DNA from: Streptomyces sp. NBC_01335
GTDB lineage: Bacteria; Actinomycetota; Actinomycetes; Streptomycetales; Streptomycetaceae
DNA: 64,000 nucleotides
Assembly (NCBI RefSeq): GCF_035953295.1
Contig: NZ_CP108370.1
Span: 6,991,001-7,055,000, forward strand
Direction: 5' to 3'
Below, one piece after another: positions 1 to 8,549 of this stretch (positions are counted from its first letter, which is position 1; the number at the start of each line of letters is the position of its first letter). The translations under genes were made by a program, and so were the position numbers. The notes beneath the pieces were generated by a model. The model did no database searches, was not told the DNA's origin, and worked only from the letters and a program-made list of their open reading frames with translations.

Positions 1-235
1 CCTGACCATGACCGAAATCGCCGAGATCCTGTCCCGCGCCGTGGGCGTCCCGCTGACGGCCCCGGACATGACCGAGGACCAGGCCCGCGCCGCCGGAATG
101 GGAGACATGGGCGCCACGCACGAGTTCGTGGAGGTGGTCGGCCAGCCGGCCCGGCCGGAGTTCGCCCGTGCGCGGGGCATCGACGTGACCAGCTTCGAGG
201 AGTGGGCGCACGAACACCTGCGGACCGCCGCCTGA
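1..235 (+). CDS. NmrA-like NAD(P)-binding protein, C-terminal end (5' end outside window)
   Basis: Only the last 78 or so codons are present; the reading frame is open to the left edge. The visible part, beginning Leu-Thr-Met-Thr-Glu-Ile-Ala-Glu, resembles the C-terminal segment of NmrA/YesF-type atypical short-chain dehydrogenases, where a phrase such as 'LTMAEIA' precedes a helix and the protein ends in an 'F-E-E-W-A' helix (here SFEEWAHEH). Such proteins bind NAD(P) and act as redox sensors or reductases. The Rossmann part is not visible, so the family call rests on the tail alone. Confidence 0.5.
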   Translation, partial: LTMTEIAEILSRAVGVPLTAPDMTEDQARAAGMGDMGATHEFVEVVGQPARPEFARARGIDVTSFEEWAHEHLRTAA

Positions 236-369
236 GCAGGGGGTATCGCGTCGGTCTGTCGCGCGCCCGAAGCCGGCCGTGGCCCGCGGCCGCCCGGCAG
301 TCCCGTCCGAGTCCAGGGGGCCCGGGAGCCTCTCGTGGCTCCAGGGTCCGGCGGTCCCGTCGCGCGGCC

Positions 370-1260
370 TCAGGCCGACGGGTCGCCCGGACCGCCGAAC
401 CCCCGGTGGAGCCGGTCCCCGCCGGCCAGGATCGCGGCGGCCAGGGCGTCCGCCGCCTCCGGCGAACCACCCCGGCGGTGGCCGTGCAGCAGGACGAAGT
501 CGACGTCGCCGAGGTCCGGCAGCCCGGCCCTGGCCGGCACCTCCACCAGCCCCGGCGGGATCAGGCCCCGGGTGTGCGCCATCACGCCCAGCCCGGCCCG
601 GGCCGCCGCGATCAGTCCGCTGAGGCTGCTGCTCGTGCAGGCCAGCCGCCAGGACCGGCCGTGCCGCTCCAGCACCTCCAGTGCGCGCGCCCGGGTGATG
701 CCGGGCGGCGGGAACACGATCAGCGGCAGCGGCCGCTCCGGGTCGATCCGCAGCTGCGGCGCCCCGATCCAGGTCAGCGCGTCCCGCCCGACCAGCTCCC
801 CGTGGGTGTCGCCGGTCCGCCGCTTCGCCAGCACGAGGTCCAGCCGACCGGCCGCGAGCGACTGGTGGAGCGAGCCGGACAGCTCCACCGTCAGCTCCAG
901 GTCGACCTCCGGGTGCTCCTTGCGGAAGCCCTCCAGGATCTCCGGCAGCTGGGTCAGTACGAAGTCCTCCGAGGCGCCGAAGCGCAGCCGGCCGCGCAAC
1001 CGGGTCCCGGCGAAGAACGCGGAGGCCCGCTCGTGCGCCCGCAGGATCGTGCCGGCGAACCCGAGCATCGCCTCGCCGTCCTCCGTGAGGTCCACCCGAT
1101 GGGTGTCCCGCGTGAACAGCTGCCGGCCGGTTGCCTCCTCCAGCCGCCGCACGTGCTGGCTCACCGTTGACTGCCGGACGCCGAGCCGCCGGGCGGCCTG
1201 CGTGAAGCTCAAGGTCTGGGCGACCGCCAGGAAGGTGCGGAGCTGTGCGGGGTCGTACAT
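370..1260 (-). CDS. LysR-family transcriptional regulator
   Basis: A 296-residue protein of normal LysR length. The N-terminal winged helix-turn-helix (about residues 3-62) reads QLRTFLAVAQTLSFTQAARR then LGVRQSTVSQHVRRLE, the classic LysR signature. The rest (about 90-290) is the two-lobed effector-binding domain. It starts at the ATG at 1258-1260, directly before the conserved Tyr-Asp-Pro-Ala-Gln-Leu; longer upstream readings are not family-like. It is divergent from the carrier gene beginning at 1381, the usual layout for a LysR protein controlling its neighbour. The effector cannot be deduced. Confidence 0.93.
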   Translation of the reverse strand: MYDPAQLRTFLAVAQTLSFTQAARRLGVRQSTVSQHVRRLEEATGRQLFTRDTHRVDLTEDGEAMLGFAGTILRAHERASAFFAGTRLRGRLRFGASEDFVLTQLPEILEGFRKEHPEVDLELTVELSGSLHQSLAAGRLDLVLAKRRTGDTHGELVGRDALTWIGAPQLRIDPERPLPLIVFPPPGITRARALEVLERHGRSWRLACTSSSLSGLIAAARAGLGVMAHTRGLIPPGLVEVPARAGLPDLGDVDFVLLHGHRRGGSPEAADALAAAILAGGDRLHRGFGGPGDPSA

Positions 1261-1380
1261 GAAGGGCAGGTTATCGCGAACCGCGATGACAGTGAGTTCG
1301 GTATGCGGGTTTCCCGATGGGGTGGGGCAGGAGCAGAATGGCGACTGTATACATTCGACCGTGAGACGAACGTGGAGCAC

Positions 1381-2415
1381 ATGAGCCCCCGCACCCTGAG
1401 GCTGCCGTCCTGGCTGCCCGTCGACCCGTACATCCTGGCGCTCATCGGGACAGTCGTGGTCGCCGCGCTGCTCCCCGCGTCGGGCACCGCCGCCGACGTG
1501 GCGGGCGACACCTCCACCGCCGCGGTCGCCTTCCTCTTCTTCCTCTACGGCTCCCGGCTCTCCACGGCCGAGGCGATGGACGGCCTGCGCCACTGGCGGC
1601 TCCACCTGACCGTGCTCTGCTCCACCTTCGTGGTCTTCCCGCTGCTGGGGCTGGCGAGCAAGGGCCTCGTCCCCTTCGTCCTGAGCCCGCAGCTCCAGTC
1701 CGGGTTTCTCTTCCTCTGCCTGGTGCCGTCCACCATCCAGTCGTCGATCGCCTTCACCTCGATCGCACGCGGAAACGTCCCTGCGGCGATCTGCGCGGGC
1801 TCCTTCTCCAGCATCGCCGGGATCGTGATCACCCCGCTGCTCGCCGCCCTGCTGCTCGGCGGCTCCGCCGGAGGCTTCTCCGCCGACTCCCTGGTGAAGA
1901 TCGTCCTGCAGCTGTTCGTCCCCTTCGTCGTGGGACAGCTGCTGCGCCGCTGGACCAGCGGCTTCCTCGGCCGCCACAAGAAGATCCTGGGCTACGTCGA
2001 CCGCGGCTCGATCCTGCTCGTCGTCTACACCGCGTTCAGCGAGGGCATGGTCGCCGGCATCTGGCACCAGGTGACCCCGCTGCGCCTCGTCGCGCTGCTG
2101 GCCGCCGAGGCGGTCCTGCTGGCCGTCATGCTGGCGGTCACCTGGTACGGAGCCAAGCGGCTCGGCTTCGACCGCGCCGACAGGATCGCCATCCAGTTCG
2201 CCGGATCGAAGAAGAGCCTGGCGTCCGGGCTGCCGATGGCCAGCGTCCTGTTCGGCGCGCACGCGAGCCTCGCGGTCCTGCCGCTGATGCTCTTCCACCA
2301 GATGCAGCTGATGGTCTGCGCGGTCATCGCCAAGCGCCGCGCCCGCGACCCCGAGGAGCCGGAGCAGCCGGTCTCCGGTGTGGCCGCCGGGAGCGTGGCC
2401 GCCGCCGCGAGCTGA
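1381..2415 (+). CDS. Bile acid:sodium symporter family protein (SBF-like)
   Basis: A 344-residue, very hydrophobic protein with about nine or ten membrane segments, starting with LALIGTVVVAALLPASG (near residue 20). It matches the SBF-like/DUF4137 branch of the bile acid:sodium symporter superfamily, including the GSRLSTAEA motif after the second helix and SKKSLASGLPMA near the C-terminus. In bacteria these carriers move organic acids; the substrate here is unknown. The ATG at 1381 is preferred over an in-frame ATG at 1303 because the region before it is not hydrophobic or conserved in appearance. The gene is divergent from the LysR gene, its likely regulator. Confidence 0.88.
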   Translation: MSPRTLRLPSWLPVDPYILALIGTVVVAALLPASGTAADVAGDTSTAAVAFLFFLYGSRLSTAEAMDGLRHWRLHLTVLCSTFVVFPLLGLASKGLVPFVLSPQLQSGFLFLCLVPSTIQSSIAFTSIARGNVPAAICAGSFSSIAGIVITPLLAALLLGGSAGGFSADSLVKIVLQLFVPFVVGQLLRRWTSGFLGRHKKILGYVDRGSILLVVYTAFSEGMVAGIWHQVTPLRLVALLAAEAVLLAVMLAVTWYGAKRLGFDRADRIAIQFAGSKKSLASGLPMASVLFGAHASLAVLPLMLFHQMQLMVCAVIAKRRARDPEEPEQPVSGVAAGSVAAAAS

Positions 2416-2428
2416 CGGGCCGGAACGA

Positions 2429-2462
2429 CGGGCGGGGCCTCGGACGACCGGGGCCCCGCCCG
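2429..2462. terminator. Hairpin terminator between convergent genes
   Basis: Perfect 11-bp arms (2429-2439 and 2452-2462, CGGGCGGGGCC and its complement) lie 13 bases after the symporter stop and 56 bases after the convergent fdhD stop, so they can serve both genes. There is no U-tract, as is usual in Streptomyces. Confidence 0.7.
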
Positions 2463-2517
2463 CCGTTCCCGGGACGCGTAGGTGCCGCCGCTCCCGGTCC
2501 GTGCGGTGGCGGGAGCC

Positions 2518-3366
2518 TCAGCCTCCGGTGACCGGGGTCTCCAGCGCGATCCGGTGCTCGCCCGCGTACACGTTCATCGACGGCCCCCGCAGGAAACCGA
2601 CCAGGGTCAGCCCGCTCTCCGCCGCCAGGTCGACGGCGAGCGACGACGGTGCCGACACCGCCGCCAGGACCGGAATCCCGGCCATCACCGCTTTCTGCGC
2701 GAGCTCGAACGAGGCCCGCCCCGACACCAGCAGCACCGACCGCGACAGCGGCAGCCGGTCGTCCGTCAGCGCCCGCCCGACCAGCTTGTCGACCGCGTTG
2801 TGGCGGCCGACGTCCTCCCGGACGTCCCGAAGCTCGCCCTCCTCGGAGAAGAGCGCGGCGGCGTGCAGCCCGCCGGTCCGGTCGAAGACCCGCTGCGCCG
2901 CGCGGAGCCGGTCCGGCAGGGCCGAGAGCAGCGCCGGGGTGACCCGTACCGGCGGCTCGTCGGCGACCGGATACCGGGTCGTCGTCCGTACCGCGTCGAG
3001 ACTGGCCTTGCCACAGAGGCCGCACGAGGACGTCGTGTACACGTTGCGTTCGAGGGTGATGTCCGGCACCGGAACGCCCGGCGCCAGTCGCACGTCCACC
3101 ACGTTGTACGTGTTGACGCCGTCCGCCGTCGCACCGGCGCAGTAGACGATCGACCGGACATCGGACCCCGCGCCGATGACCCCTTCGCTGACCAGGAACC
3201 CCGCCGCCAGCGCGAAATCGTCGCCCGGGGTGCGCATCGTGATGGCGAGCGGCTTGCCGTTGAGGCGGATCTCCAGCGGCTCCTCGGCGACGAGCGTGTC
3301 GGCGCGGCTCGACACCGCCCCGTCCCGGATGCGGAGAGTGCGGCGTCGCTCGGTGACCCGTCCCAT
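2518..3366 (-). CDS. fdhD: Formate dehydrogenase accessory sulfurtransferase FdhD
   Basis: A 282-residue protein matching FdhD, the sulfurtransferase that passes sulfur from a cysteine desulfurase to the bis-MGD molybdenum cofactor so that formate dehydrogenase becomes active. Seen directly: the N-terminal [10 protein letters not shown], the CGLCG motif with the two loop cysteines at about 115 and 118, and the C-terminal [11 protein letters not shown] and VSGRASFEL motifs. The length is normal. No formate dehydrogenase subunit is next to it, which is common for this gene in actinomycetes. It converges on the symporter gene. Confidence 0.96.
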   Translation of the reverse strand: MGRVTERRRTLRIRDGAVSSRADTLVAEEPLEIRLNGKPLAITMRTPGDDFALAAGFLVSEGVIGAGSDVRSIVYCAGATADGVNTYNVVDVRLAPGVPVPDITLERNVYTTSSCGLCGKASLDAVRTTTRYPVADEPPVRVTPALLSALPDRLRAAQRVFDRTGGLHAAALFSEEGELRDVREDVGRHNAVDKLVGRALTDDRLPLSRSVLLVSGRASFELAQKAVMAGIPVLAAVSAPSSLAVDLAAESGLTLVGFLRGPSMNVYAGEHRIALETPVTGG

Positions 3367-3772
3367 GGCTCAGACCCGATTCCTGTACGTGGGGAGGCCT
3401 CGGCGGCCCTTGCGCGGCGGAGGCACCCGCTCTCCCGGACCTCGCCCGGCCGGTCACCTTCACCCTCTCATGGTCCGCCGCACGTGCCGGGGGCCGCAGG
3501 GCCCCGCCGCCGCACACTCAGGTCCCGTTCTCCGTACCGCCCACGGCCGGACGCGGTACCCGGACGCGGTACGGGGACCCGCCGCCCGGCACGGCAAGGA
3601 ACCTGACGGCCCGGCAGGACGGAGAACGGCCCGGCACCGCCCGTCCGGAGCACGCCTGTCGCCAAGGCTCCAACCCGCGGTCCGTATTCCTGTCGGATCA
3701 CGTGCCCCCGTACCGGACAGTAGCGACCAAGACTGGATGGTTCCTGCCATACGTAGCGAGGGGAACCCGTAC
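3367..3772. other. Intergenic region with no gene seen
   Basis: This 406-base stretch separates divergent fdhD and the fabH-like gene and should contain both promoters. I see no convincing small gene and no clear -35/-10 pair. A Shine-Dalgarno-like GCGAGGGG lies about 9 bases before the ketosynthase start. Confidence 0.5.
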
Positions 3773-4723
3773 ATGACCGGCTCACGTGTCGTGGCGCTCG
3801 GCCACTACCAGCCCGCGAAGGTGCTGACCAACGACGACCTTGCCGCCATGGTCGACACCAGCGACGAGTGGATCACCAGCCGCGTCGGCATCCGGACCCG
3901 CCACGTGGGGGGCCCGGACGAGCCGGTGGACGAACTGGCCGCGCACGCCGCCGCCAAGGCGCTCGCGACGGCCGGACTCCAGGCCTCCGACATCGATCTC
4001 GTCCTCGTCGCGACCTCCACCGCCATCGACCGCTCGCCCAGCATGTCGGCGCGGGTCGCCGCACGGCTGGGCATGGGATCCCCGGCGGTGATGGACATCA
4101 ACGTGGTCTGCTCGGGCTTCACCCACGCACTCGCCACGGCCGACCACGCGATCCGTGCCGGAGCGGCCACCCGCGCACTGGTCATCGGCGCCGACAAGAT
4201 GGGCGACATCGCCGACTGGACCGACCGCAGCACCTGCGTCCTGGTCGGCGACGGAGCGGGCGCCGCCGTGGTCGTGGCGGACCCGGGGGAGAGCGGCGCA
4301 CCGGGCATCGGCCCCGTGCTGTGGGGCTCGGTCCCGGAGATGGGCAACGCCGTACGCATCGAGGGGACGCCGCCGCGCTTCGCCCAGGAGGGCCAGTCCG
4401 TCTACCGCTGGGCCACCACGCAACTGCCGCCGATCGCGCGCCAGGTGTGCGAGAAGGCGGGGATCGCCCCCGAGGACCTGGCGGCCGTCGTACTCCACCA
4501 GGCCAACCTCAGGATCATCGAACCGGTGGCCCGCAAGATCGGCGCCGTCAACGCGGTCATCGCCCGGGACGTGGTGGACTCCGGCAACACCTCAGCGGCG
4601 TCCATCCCCATGGCCCTGTCCAAGCTGGTGGAACGGGGCGAGATCGAGAGCGGCGCCCCCGTCCTGCTCTTCGGCTTCGGCGGCAACCTCTCCTATGCCG
4701 GCCAGGTCATCCGCTGTCCGTGA
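3773..4723 (+). CDS. Beta-ketoacyl-ACP synthase III (FabH-type)
   Basis: A 316-residue KASIII. Such enzymes condense an acyl-CoA with malonyl-ACP to start fatty-acid or polyketide chains. The catalytic triad is complete: Cys113 in VVCSGF, His242 in HQAN and Asn272 in SGNTSA. The DEWITSRVGI motif that identifies the family is near the N-terminus. The ATG at 3773 follows a GCGAGGGG ribosome-binding site. No acyl carrier protein, fabD or fabF is adjacent, so this is a solitary paralogue rather than the main fab-operon copy. A GntR regulator follows 78 bases downstream on the same strand and may control it. The substrate cannot be told from sequence. Confidence 0.92.
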   Translation: MTGSRVVALGHYQPAKVLTNDDLAAMVDTSDEWITSRVGIRTRHVGGPDEPVDELAAHAAAKALATAGLQASDIDLVLVATSTAIDRSPSMSARVAARLGMGSPAVMDINVVCSGFTHALATADHAIRAGAATRALVIGADKMGDIADWTDRSTCVLVGDGAGAAVVVADPGESGAPGIGPVLWGSVPEMGNAVRIEGTPPRFAQEGQSVYRWATTQLPPIARQVCEKAGIAPEDLAAVVLHQANLRIIEPVARKIGAVNAVIARDVVDSGNTSAASIPMALSKLVERGEIESGAPVLLFGFGGNLSYAGQVIRCP

Positions 4724-4752
4724 GACGGCTGTGCCCCTGCGGATCTTGATCG

Positions 4753-4765
4753 GTAGACTGTAGAC
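4753..4765 (+). promoter_or_regulatory. GTAGAC direct repeat upstream of GntR gene
   Basis: GTAGAC occurs twice with one base between (4753-4758 and 4760-4765), 37 bases before the GntR start and just after a TTGATC that could be a -35 box (4746-4751). FCD-type GntR proteins often bind short sites of this kind in their own promoters. This is a candidate only. Confidence 0.3.
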
Positions 4766-4801
4766 GATAAGCAATTACTCGCCGCCCGGAGGGGGAGCGC
4801 G

Positions 4802-5479
4802 ATGTTGTTTGACGGACTGCCGCAGGGGGCCGTGCCGAAGCTGGAACGACCGGGCCCACTGCGTGAACGCGTGTACGACGCGTTGCTCGAACTCATCACC
4901 ATCCGCGCTCTCCAGCCCGGTCAGCACCTGGTGGAGAGCGAGCTGGCCGGCCAACTCGGCGTGTCCCGGCAGCCGGTGCGCGAGGCGCTCCAGCGGCTCA
5001 ACACCGAGGGCTGGGTCGATCTGCGCCCCGCGCAGGGCGCGTTCGTGCACGAGCCGACCGAGGAGGAGGCCGACCAACTGCTCTCGGTCCGCACCCTGCT
5101 GGAGGCCGAGGCCGGCCGGCTGGCCGCCGCCCACGCGGACGCGGACGGCGTCGCGGCGCTGGAGGAGCTCTGCGACCGGGGCGAGGCGGCGGTCGCCGAG
5201 GACGACGTGGACCTCGCGGTCGCGCTGAACGCCGAATTCCACGACAAGGTCATGGAGCTGGCCGGAAACGTCGTGCTCTCGGCGCTCGCCGCCCAGGTCG
5301 GGCGCCGGGTCCGCTGGTACTACACCCCGGTGGCCCGCCGACGCGGGAAGCAGTCCTGGATCGAGCACCGTGAGCTGATCGCCGCCATCGCCACCCGCGA
5401 CGAGCGGCGCGCCACGGAGGCCATGCGGGCACACACCGAGCACACCCGCCGGACGTACCACCAGCGCGAGAAGGGCTGA
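4802..5479 (+). CDS. GntR-family regulator, FadR/FCD subfamily
   Basis: A 225-residue regulator. The N-terminal winged helix (about 18-82) has RERVYDALLELI, LAGQLGVSRQPVREAL and LRPAQGAFV, typical of GntR proteins. The C-terminal all-helical FCD domain (about 88-215) has LLEAEAGRLAA and the FHDKVMELAGN metal/ligand-binding stretch; His253-type ligands are represented by the later EHRELIAAI. FCD regulators usually sense organic acids. Start: ATG at 4802 after a strong CGGAGGGGG. It follows the ketosynthase by 78 bases and may be co-transcribed or self-regulated. Confidence 0.93.
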   Translation: MLFDGLPQGAVPKLERPGPLRERVYDALLELITIRALQPGQHLVESELAGQLGVSRQPVREALQRLNTEGWVDLRPAQGAFVHEPTEEEADQLLSVRTLLEAEAGRLAAAHADADGVAALEELCDRGEAAVAEDDVDLAVALNAEFHDKVMELAGNVVLSALAAQVGRRVRWYYTPVARRRGKQSWIEHRELIAAIATRDERRATEAMRAHTEHTRRTYHQREKG

Positions 5480-5509
5480 CCCGGCACGTGGTCACGGGGC
5501 AGGGGAGGT

Positions 5510-5543
5510 GCTGACCCGCCCCCGCGAACCGGGGTGGGTCAGC
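5510..5543. terminator. Hairpin terminator after GntR gene / DUF2254 gene
   Basis: Thirteen-base arms (5510-5522 and 5531-5543), pairing throughout with one G:U, form a GC-rich hairpin 30 bases past the GntR stop. Its right arm overlaps the last codons of the convergent DUF2254 gene, so it probably ends transcription from both sides. Confidence 0.65.
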
Positions 5544-6915
5544 CGAGGCCCTTCCGGTCGGGGACCAGCGCGAACGTCCGCTCGGCATGCTCCGGCGACG
5601 TCCGCTCCACCGCCAGGACCAGGAGCGCGCGGTGCCTGAGCAGTGGCGCCGCGCGCTCCTCGGGCACGAACAGCAACAGGTCGTCCAGGCCTGCCAGCAG
5701 CCGCCTGACGACCTGCGGTCCCGCCTCCGGAACACACCGCCTGACCTCCTCGAACGCCAGATCCACGAGGTCGGTCCAGTCCGGCGTCTCCAGGACGAGC
5801 CGCACCTCGCCCCGGTGGTCGCGGTGGCGCACCGTACCGAGCGGCCGGTCCGCGTACGCCGCCAGGAACTGCACCATCCGGTCCAGGCACTGCACCGCGG
5901 TGGTCGGGTCGTTCACGGAGGTGGACAGGGCGTGCAGCGCGATGTCCGTGAGCTGCCGCAGCCCGAACGACGGATCGCGCCGCAGCGTGCGCTCGACACC
6001 CACCGACACGGCGTCGCCGGGGAAGGCCCCGGTTCCGGTGCCGGACCTGGGCCCGGCTCCGGTGCCGTCCCCGGAGTTGTCGCCGGTGCCGCCGTGCACC
6101 GCGAGCAAGGGCATCCCCGGCACCAGGAAGTCGCCCACGCGGGGGAGCAGCCGCAGCACCGCCCCGTGCCGCCGTGCCGCCCGTACGAGCAGTGTCACGT
6201 CCACGTCCCGCAGCACCCCCGCCCGTCCCCCGTAAGCCACTTGGCCGGTCTCCGGCGGGAGCGGCGGCGTACCGGCCGACCCGGCGGCCCCCGCGCGGTT
6301 CTCCTCCCTCGGCTGGCGCTCCAGCGCGCGCAGTGAGTCGCGGGCGATCCGGTCGACGACCGGGCCGACCTGGAGCAGCCGCAGGGTCGACGACACGTAG
6401 GTGATGAAGAGCAGCAGGCTCAGGGCGACCATCGCCAGGGTCAGCAGGCTCTGCAGCACCGGCACCGAGGTCAGGCGCGGGATCTCCGTCTCGCTCTCGT
6501 ACGAGGTCAGGACCAGCAGCGAGAAGACGAAGGTCGCCAGGAACACCGTCAGGGTGAGCTTGGTGATCCGGCTCCGTACGAAGATCCGGACGATGCGCGG
6601 CGTCAGCTGCCCGCTCGCCATCTGCACGGCCACCAGCGAGATGCTGAAGACGACACCGATGAAGGTCATCATCGCCGCGCTGACGGTGGTGACGACCGTC
6701 CGCGCGTCGTTGGCGAAGGAGGCGAGATCGCCCAGCTCCCGGTACGCCTTGTCGACCCGCAGGTGCGCGACGATCGCCGCATCCAGCGAGGAGACCCCCC
6801 ACCAGAGGAGGAAGGCGCCCAGGAGCCCCGCGGCCGGAGCGAACCAGAAGGTGTCCCGCAGATGCTCACGCAGGTCCGAGAGGGCGAAAGGGCGCAGGTG
6901 GTACCGGACATTCAT
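5539..6915 (-). CDS. DUF2254 family membrane protein
   Basis: A 458-residue protein. The N-terminal third has four membrane segments (about 20-45, 75-105, 120-142 and 155-180), including VSAAMMTFIGVVFSISLVAVQ followed by SGQLTPRIVR, a hallmark of DUF2254. The remaining soluble part contains the conserved DPSFGLRQLTDIALHALS and NDPTTAVQCLD motifs. Function is not established. The start (ATG 6913-6915) is chosen because it sits just ahead of the conserved N-terminus; an in-frame start at 7038 would add 41 unconvincing residues. A Gly/Thr-rich insert near residues 295-312 interrupts the soluble domain. Confidence 0.88.
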   Translation of the reverse strand: MNVRYHLRPFALSDLREHLRDTFWFAPAAGLLGAFLLWWGVSSLDAAIVAHLRVDKAYRELGDLASFANDARTVVTTVSAAMMTFIGVVFSISLVAVQMASGQLTPRIVRIFVRSRITKLTLTVFLATFVFSLLVLTSYESETEIPRLTSVPVLQSLLTLAMVALSLLLFITYVSSTLRLLQVGPVVDRIARDSLRALERQPREENRAGAAGSAGTPPLPPETGQVAYGGRAGVLRDVDVTLLVRAARRHGAVLRLLPRVGDFLVPGMPLLAVHGGTGDNSGDGTGAGPRSGTGTGAFPGDAVSVGVERTLRRDPSFGLRQLTDIALHALSTSVNDPTTAVQCLDRMVQFLAAYADRPLGTVRHRDHRGEVRLVLETPDWTDLVDLAFEEVRRCVPEAGPQVVRRLLAGLDDLLLFVPEERAAPLLRHRALLVLAVERTSPEHAERTFALVPDRKGLG

Positions 6916-7115
6916 GACCGCGAAGGTAGCCCGCGCGACGGTGGGTGCGGGCCCGGTGACACACCGTGGAGAATGCTGCCCGGCGGTCCACGGATCGGCC
7001 CCCGCGGCATCCCGCACCGCACTGACCACGGGAAACACTGGTGATCGGGGGTCGAAACCCCTGGTATTGTTTTCTTTGTCGCCGCGGGGAACACACCGCG
7101 AACGACAGACACCTT

Positions 7116-7203
7116 GTCCGGGTGGCGGAATGGCAGACGCGCTAGCTTGAGGTGCTAGTGCCCTTTATCGGGCGTGGGGGTTCAAGTCCCCCCTCGGACA
7201 CCA
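7116..7203 (+). tRNA. tRNA-Leu (anticodon GAG)
   Basis: The acceptor stem GTCCGGG pairs with CTCGGAC (one G:U), followed by a discriminator A and an encoded CCA. The anticodon stem CTAGC/GCTAG encloses the loop TTGAGGT, giving anticodon GAG, which reads CUC/CUU leucine codons. The long variable arm (GTGCCCTTTATCGGGCGT region) is that of a class II tRNA, and GGGGGTTCAAGTCCCCC is the T arm. Confidence 0.96.
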
Positions 7204-7218
7204 TGGTCAACCGACCAA

Positions 7219-7264
7219 ACAGAGCCGGTCGAAGCGACAGTTTGTCGCTTCGACCGGCTCTGTT
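7219..7264 (+). terminator. Perfect 21-bp hairpin after tRNA-Leu
   Basis: Arms of about 21 bp with perfect pairing (around 7219-7239 and 7243-7264) and a three-base loop begin 15 bases after the tRNA CCA, followed by TTGTTGTGT. This is an unusually strong, T-flanked terminator for this genome. Confidence 0.85.
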
Positions 7265-7662
7265 GTTGTGTCCGGCGTGCGGAAGGTCAGCTGCGGTTCG
7301 CCTGCCCGGTAGGGATGCCGGCGGACGCCCTCAGCCGGTGTTCTCCCACCGCCGGCCGCCCCTCGTGCCGGGCCCGGCCACGCATCCCGGCGTCCGCCCG
7401 CGCGCGTCAGCGCGACGCCGTGCGATGTCCGGCGGTTCCCCCTGCGCGTTCCCGGCTCGCCTGTTACACGATCGCCACAGAGGCCGGACGACCGCGTCAC
7501 CTGCGGTTTCCTCAGTCCTCCTACCGTTGGTCACGGCGAAAGGGCGGCCCGGCCGCCCCTTCGACCGGGGGGGCGAACCGTCTGTTCGGGACGTCCTGTT
7601 CTCCAGCGTGACCGGCGCCGCCGCCGCGCTCCAGGTGTCGACACACGACGGGATCACCAGCC
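7265..7662. other. Intergenic region with no gene seen
   Basis: 398 bases between the tRNA terminator and the DUF4232 lipoprotein. Short open frames exist on both strands but none looks like a protein. The promoter of the lipoprotein gene is presumably here; I see no obvious -10/-35 pair or repeat. Confidence 0.5.
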
Positions 7663-8358
7663 ATGCGCTCTGTCCGATTCGCCTCATCCGCCTCCGCCGC
7701 CCTCGGAACGGCCGCCCTGGCACTCGCCCTCACGGCGTGCGGTGGCGGCGGTGACGGCTCGGCGTCATCGGCCGCCGGCTCCGCCGCCGGGGGTGCGACA
7801 ACCAGCCCGTCCACCTCCTCCGCCCCGGCGGCCACCTCCTCCGACAGCTCGGCCGGAGTGACCGCCACCCCCGCCGCCGCCAAGGACGCCTCGGGCACCT
7901 CGACGTCCGGCGGCTCGGGTTCGTCCGGTTCCTCGGCCTCGTCCGGAGACGACGACTGCACCCTCGACTCGTCGAGCATCAAGCTCGAGGAGACCGGCGG
8001 CACCATCCCCTCCATCCTGCTCACGCTCACCAACACCGGAAGCAAGGAATGCGCGGTCTACAACGCGCCCTTCGTCTCCGACCCGGTCGCGGGCAAGAAC
8101 CTGCCGGTCAACAAGGACACCGTCCCGCAGGCCGTGGTGGAGCTGGCCCCCGGCCACACCGCGTACGCGGCGATCTACCTCTCCGAGAAGCCCACCCACC
8201 GCACCAAGACCCTCAACGTCACCCTGGCCGACCGCAGCGGCGGCGGCACGGACGGCCACGTCACGGTCACCGCGCCCGCCTCCGGCTCCGGTCTCGGCCT
8301 CGACGACAGCTCCCAGGTCACGTATTGGCAGGTCAGCGAGGAGCTGGCGCTGCAGTAG
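7663..8358 (+). CDS. DUF4232 domain-containing lipoprotein
   Basis: A 231-residue exported lipoprotein. The signal peptide ends in the lipobox LTAC (acylated cysteine near residue 26). A low-complexity Ser/Thr/Ala/Gly linker follows (about 27-95), and the DUF4232 domain (about 100-228) begins around the DDDCTLDSSS segment and has the second cysteine at KECAVYN. It should be tethered to the outer face of the membrane. The role of DUF4232 is unknown; many streptomycetes carry several paralogues. It is monocistronic. Confidence 0.85.
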   Translation: MRSVRFASSASAALGTAALALALTACGGGGDGSASSAAGSAAGGATTSPSTSSAPAATSSDSSAGVTATPAAAKDASGTSTSGGSGSSGSSASSGDDDCTLDSSSIKLEETGGTIPSILLTLTNTGSKECAVYNAPFVSDPVAGKNLPVNKDTVPQAVVELAPGHTAYAAIYLSEKPTHRTKTLNVTLADRSGGGTDGHVTVTAPASGSGLGLDDSSQVTYWQVSEELALQ

Positions 8359-8549
8359 GCGGCTCCCCGCCGCTTTCCCACCGCTCAACCGCCCCGTGAC
8401 CGTCCGGTCCAGTGCGACCTGGCCCGGACGAGGCCGGCCCGTCCAGTGCTGTTGGCCACGCCCGCCGGCGATCGGGTCCGGAACCGATGAAGGCGCCGTT
8501 CGCACTGGTGAGTGCCCGCGCGGCCAGTACGACCGGGGTGCGGCCGGGG

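Noticed and set aside
2518..3366. A formate dehydrogenase operon
   Set aside because: Only fdhD is here; no catalytic or electron-transfer subunits flank it.
3773..5479. Part of a polyketide or fatty-acid biosynthetic cluster
   Set aside because: Only one FabH-type gene is present; acyl carrier protein, acyltransferase and reductase genes are absent.
7116..7264. tRNA-Leu as the attachment site of an integrative element
   Set aside because: No integrase, excisionase or duplicated tRNA 3' end is visible in the window. The inverted repeat behind it is best explained as a terminator.
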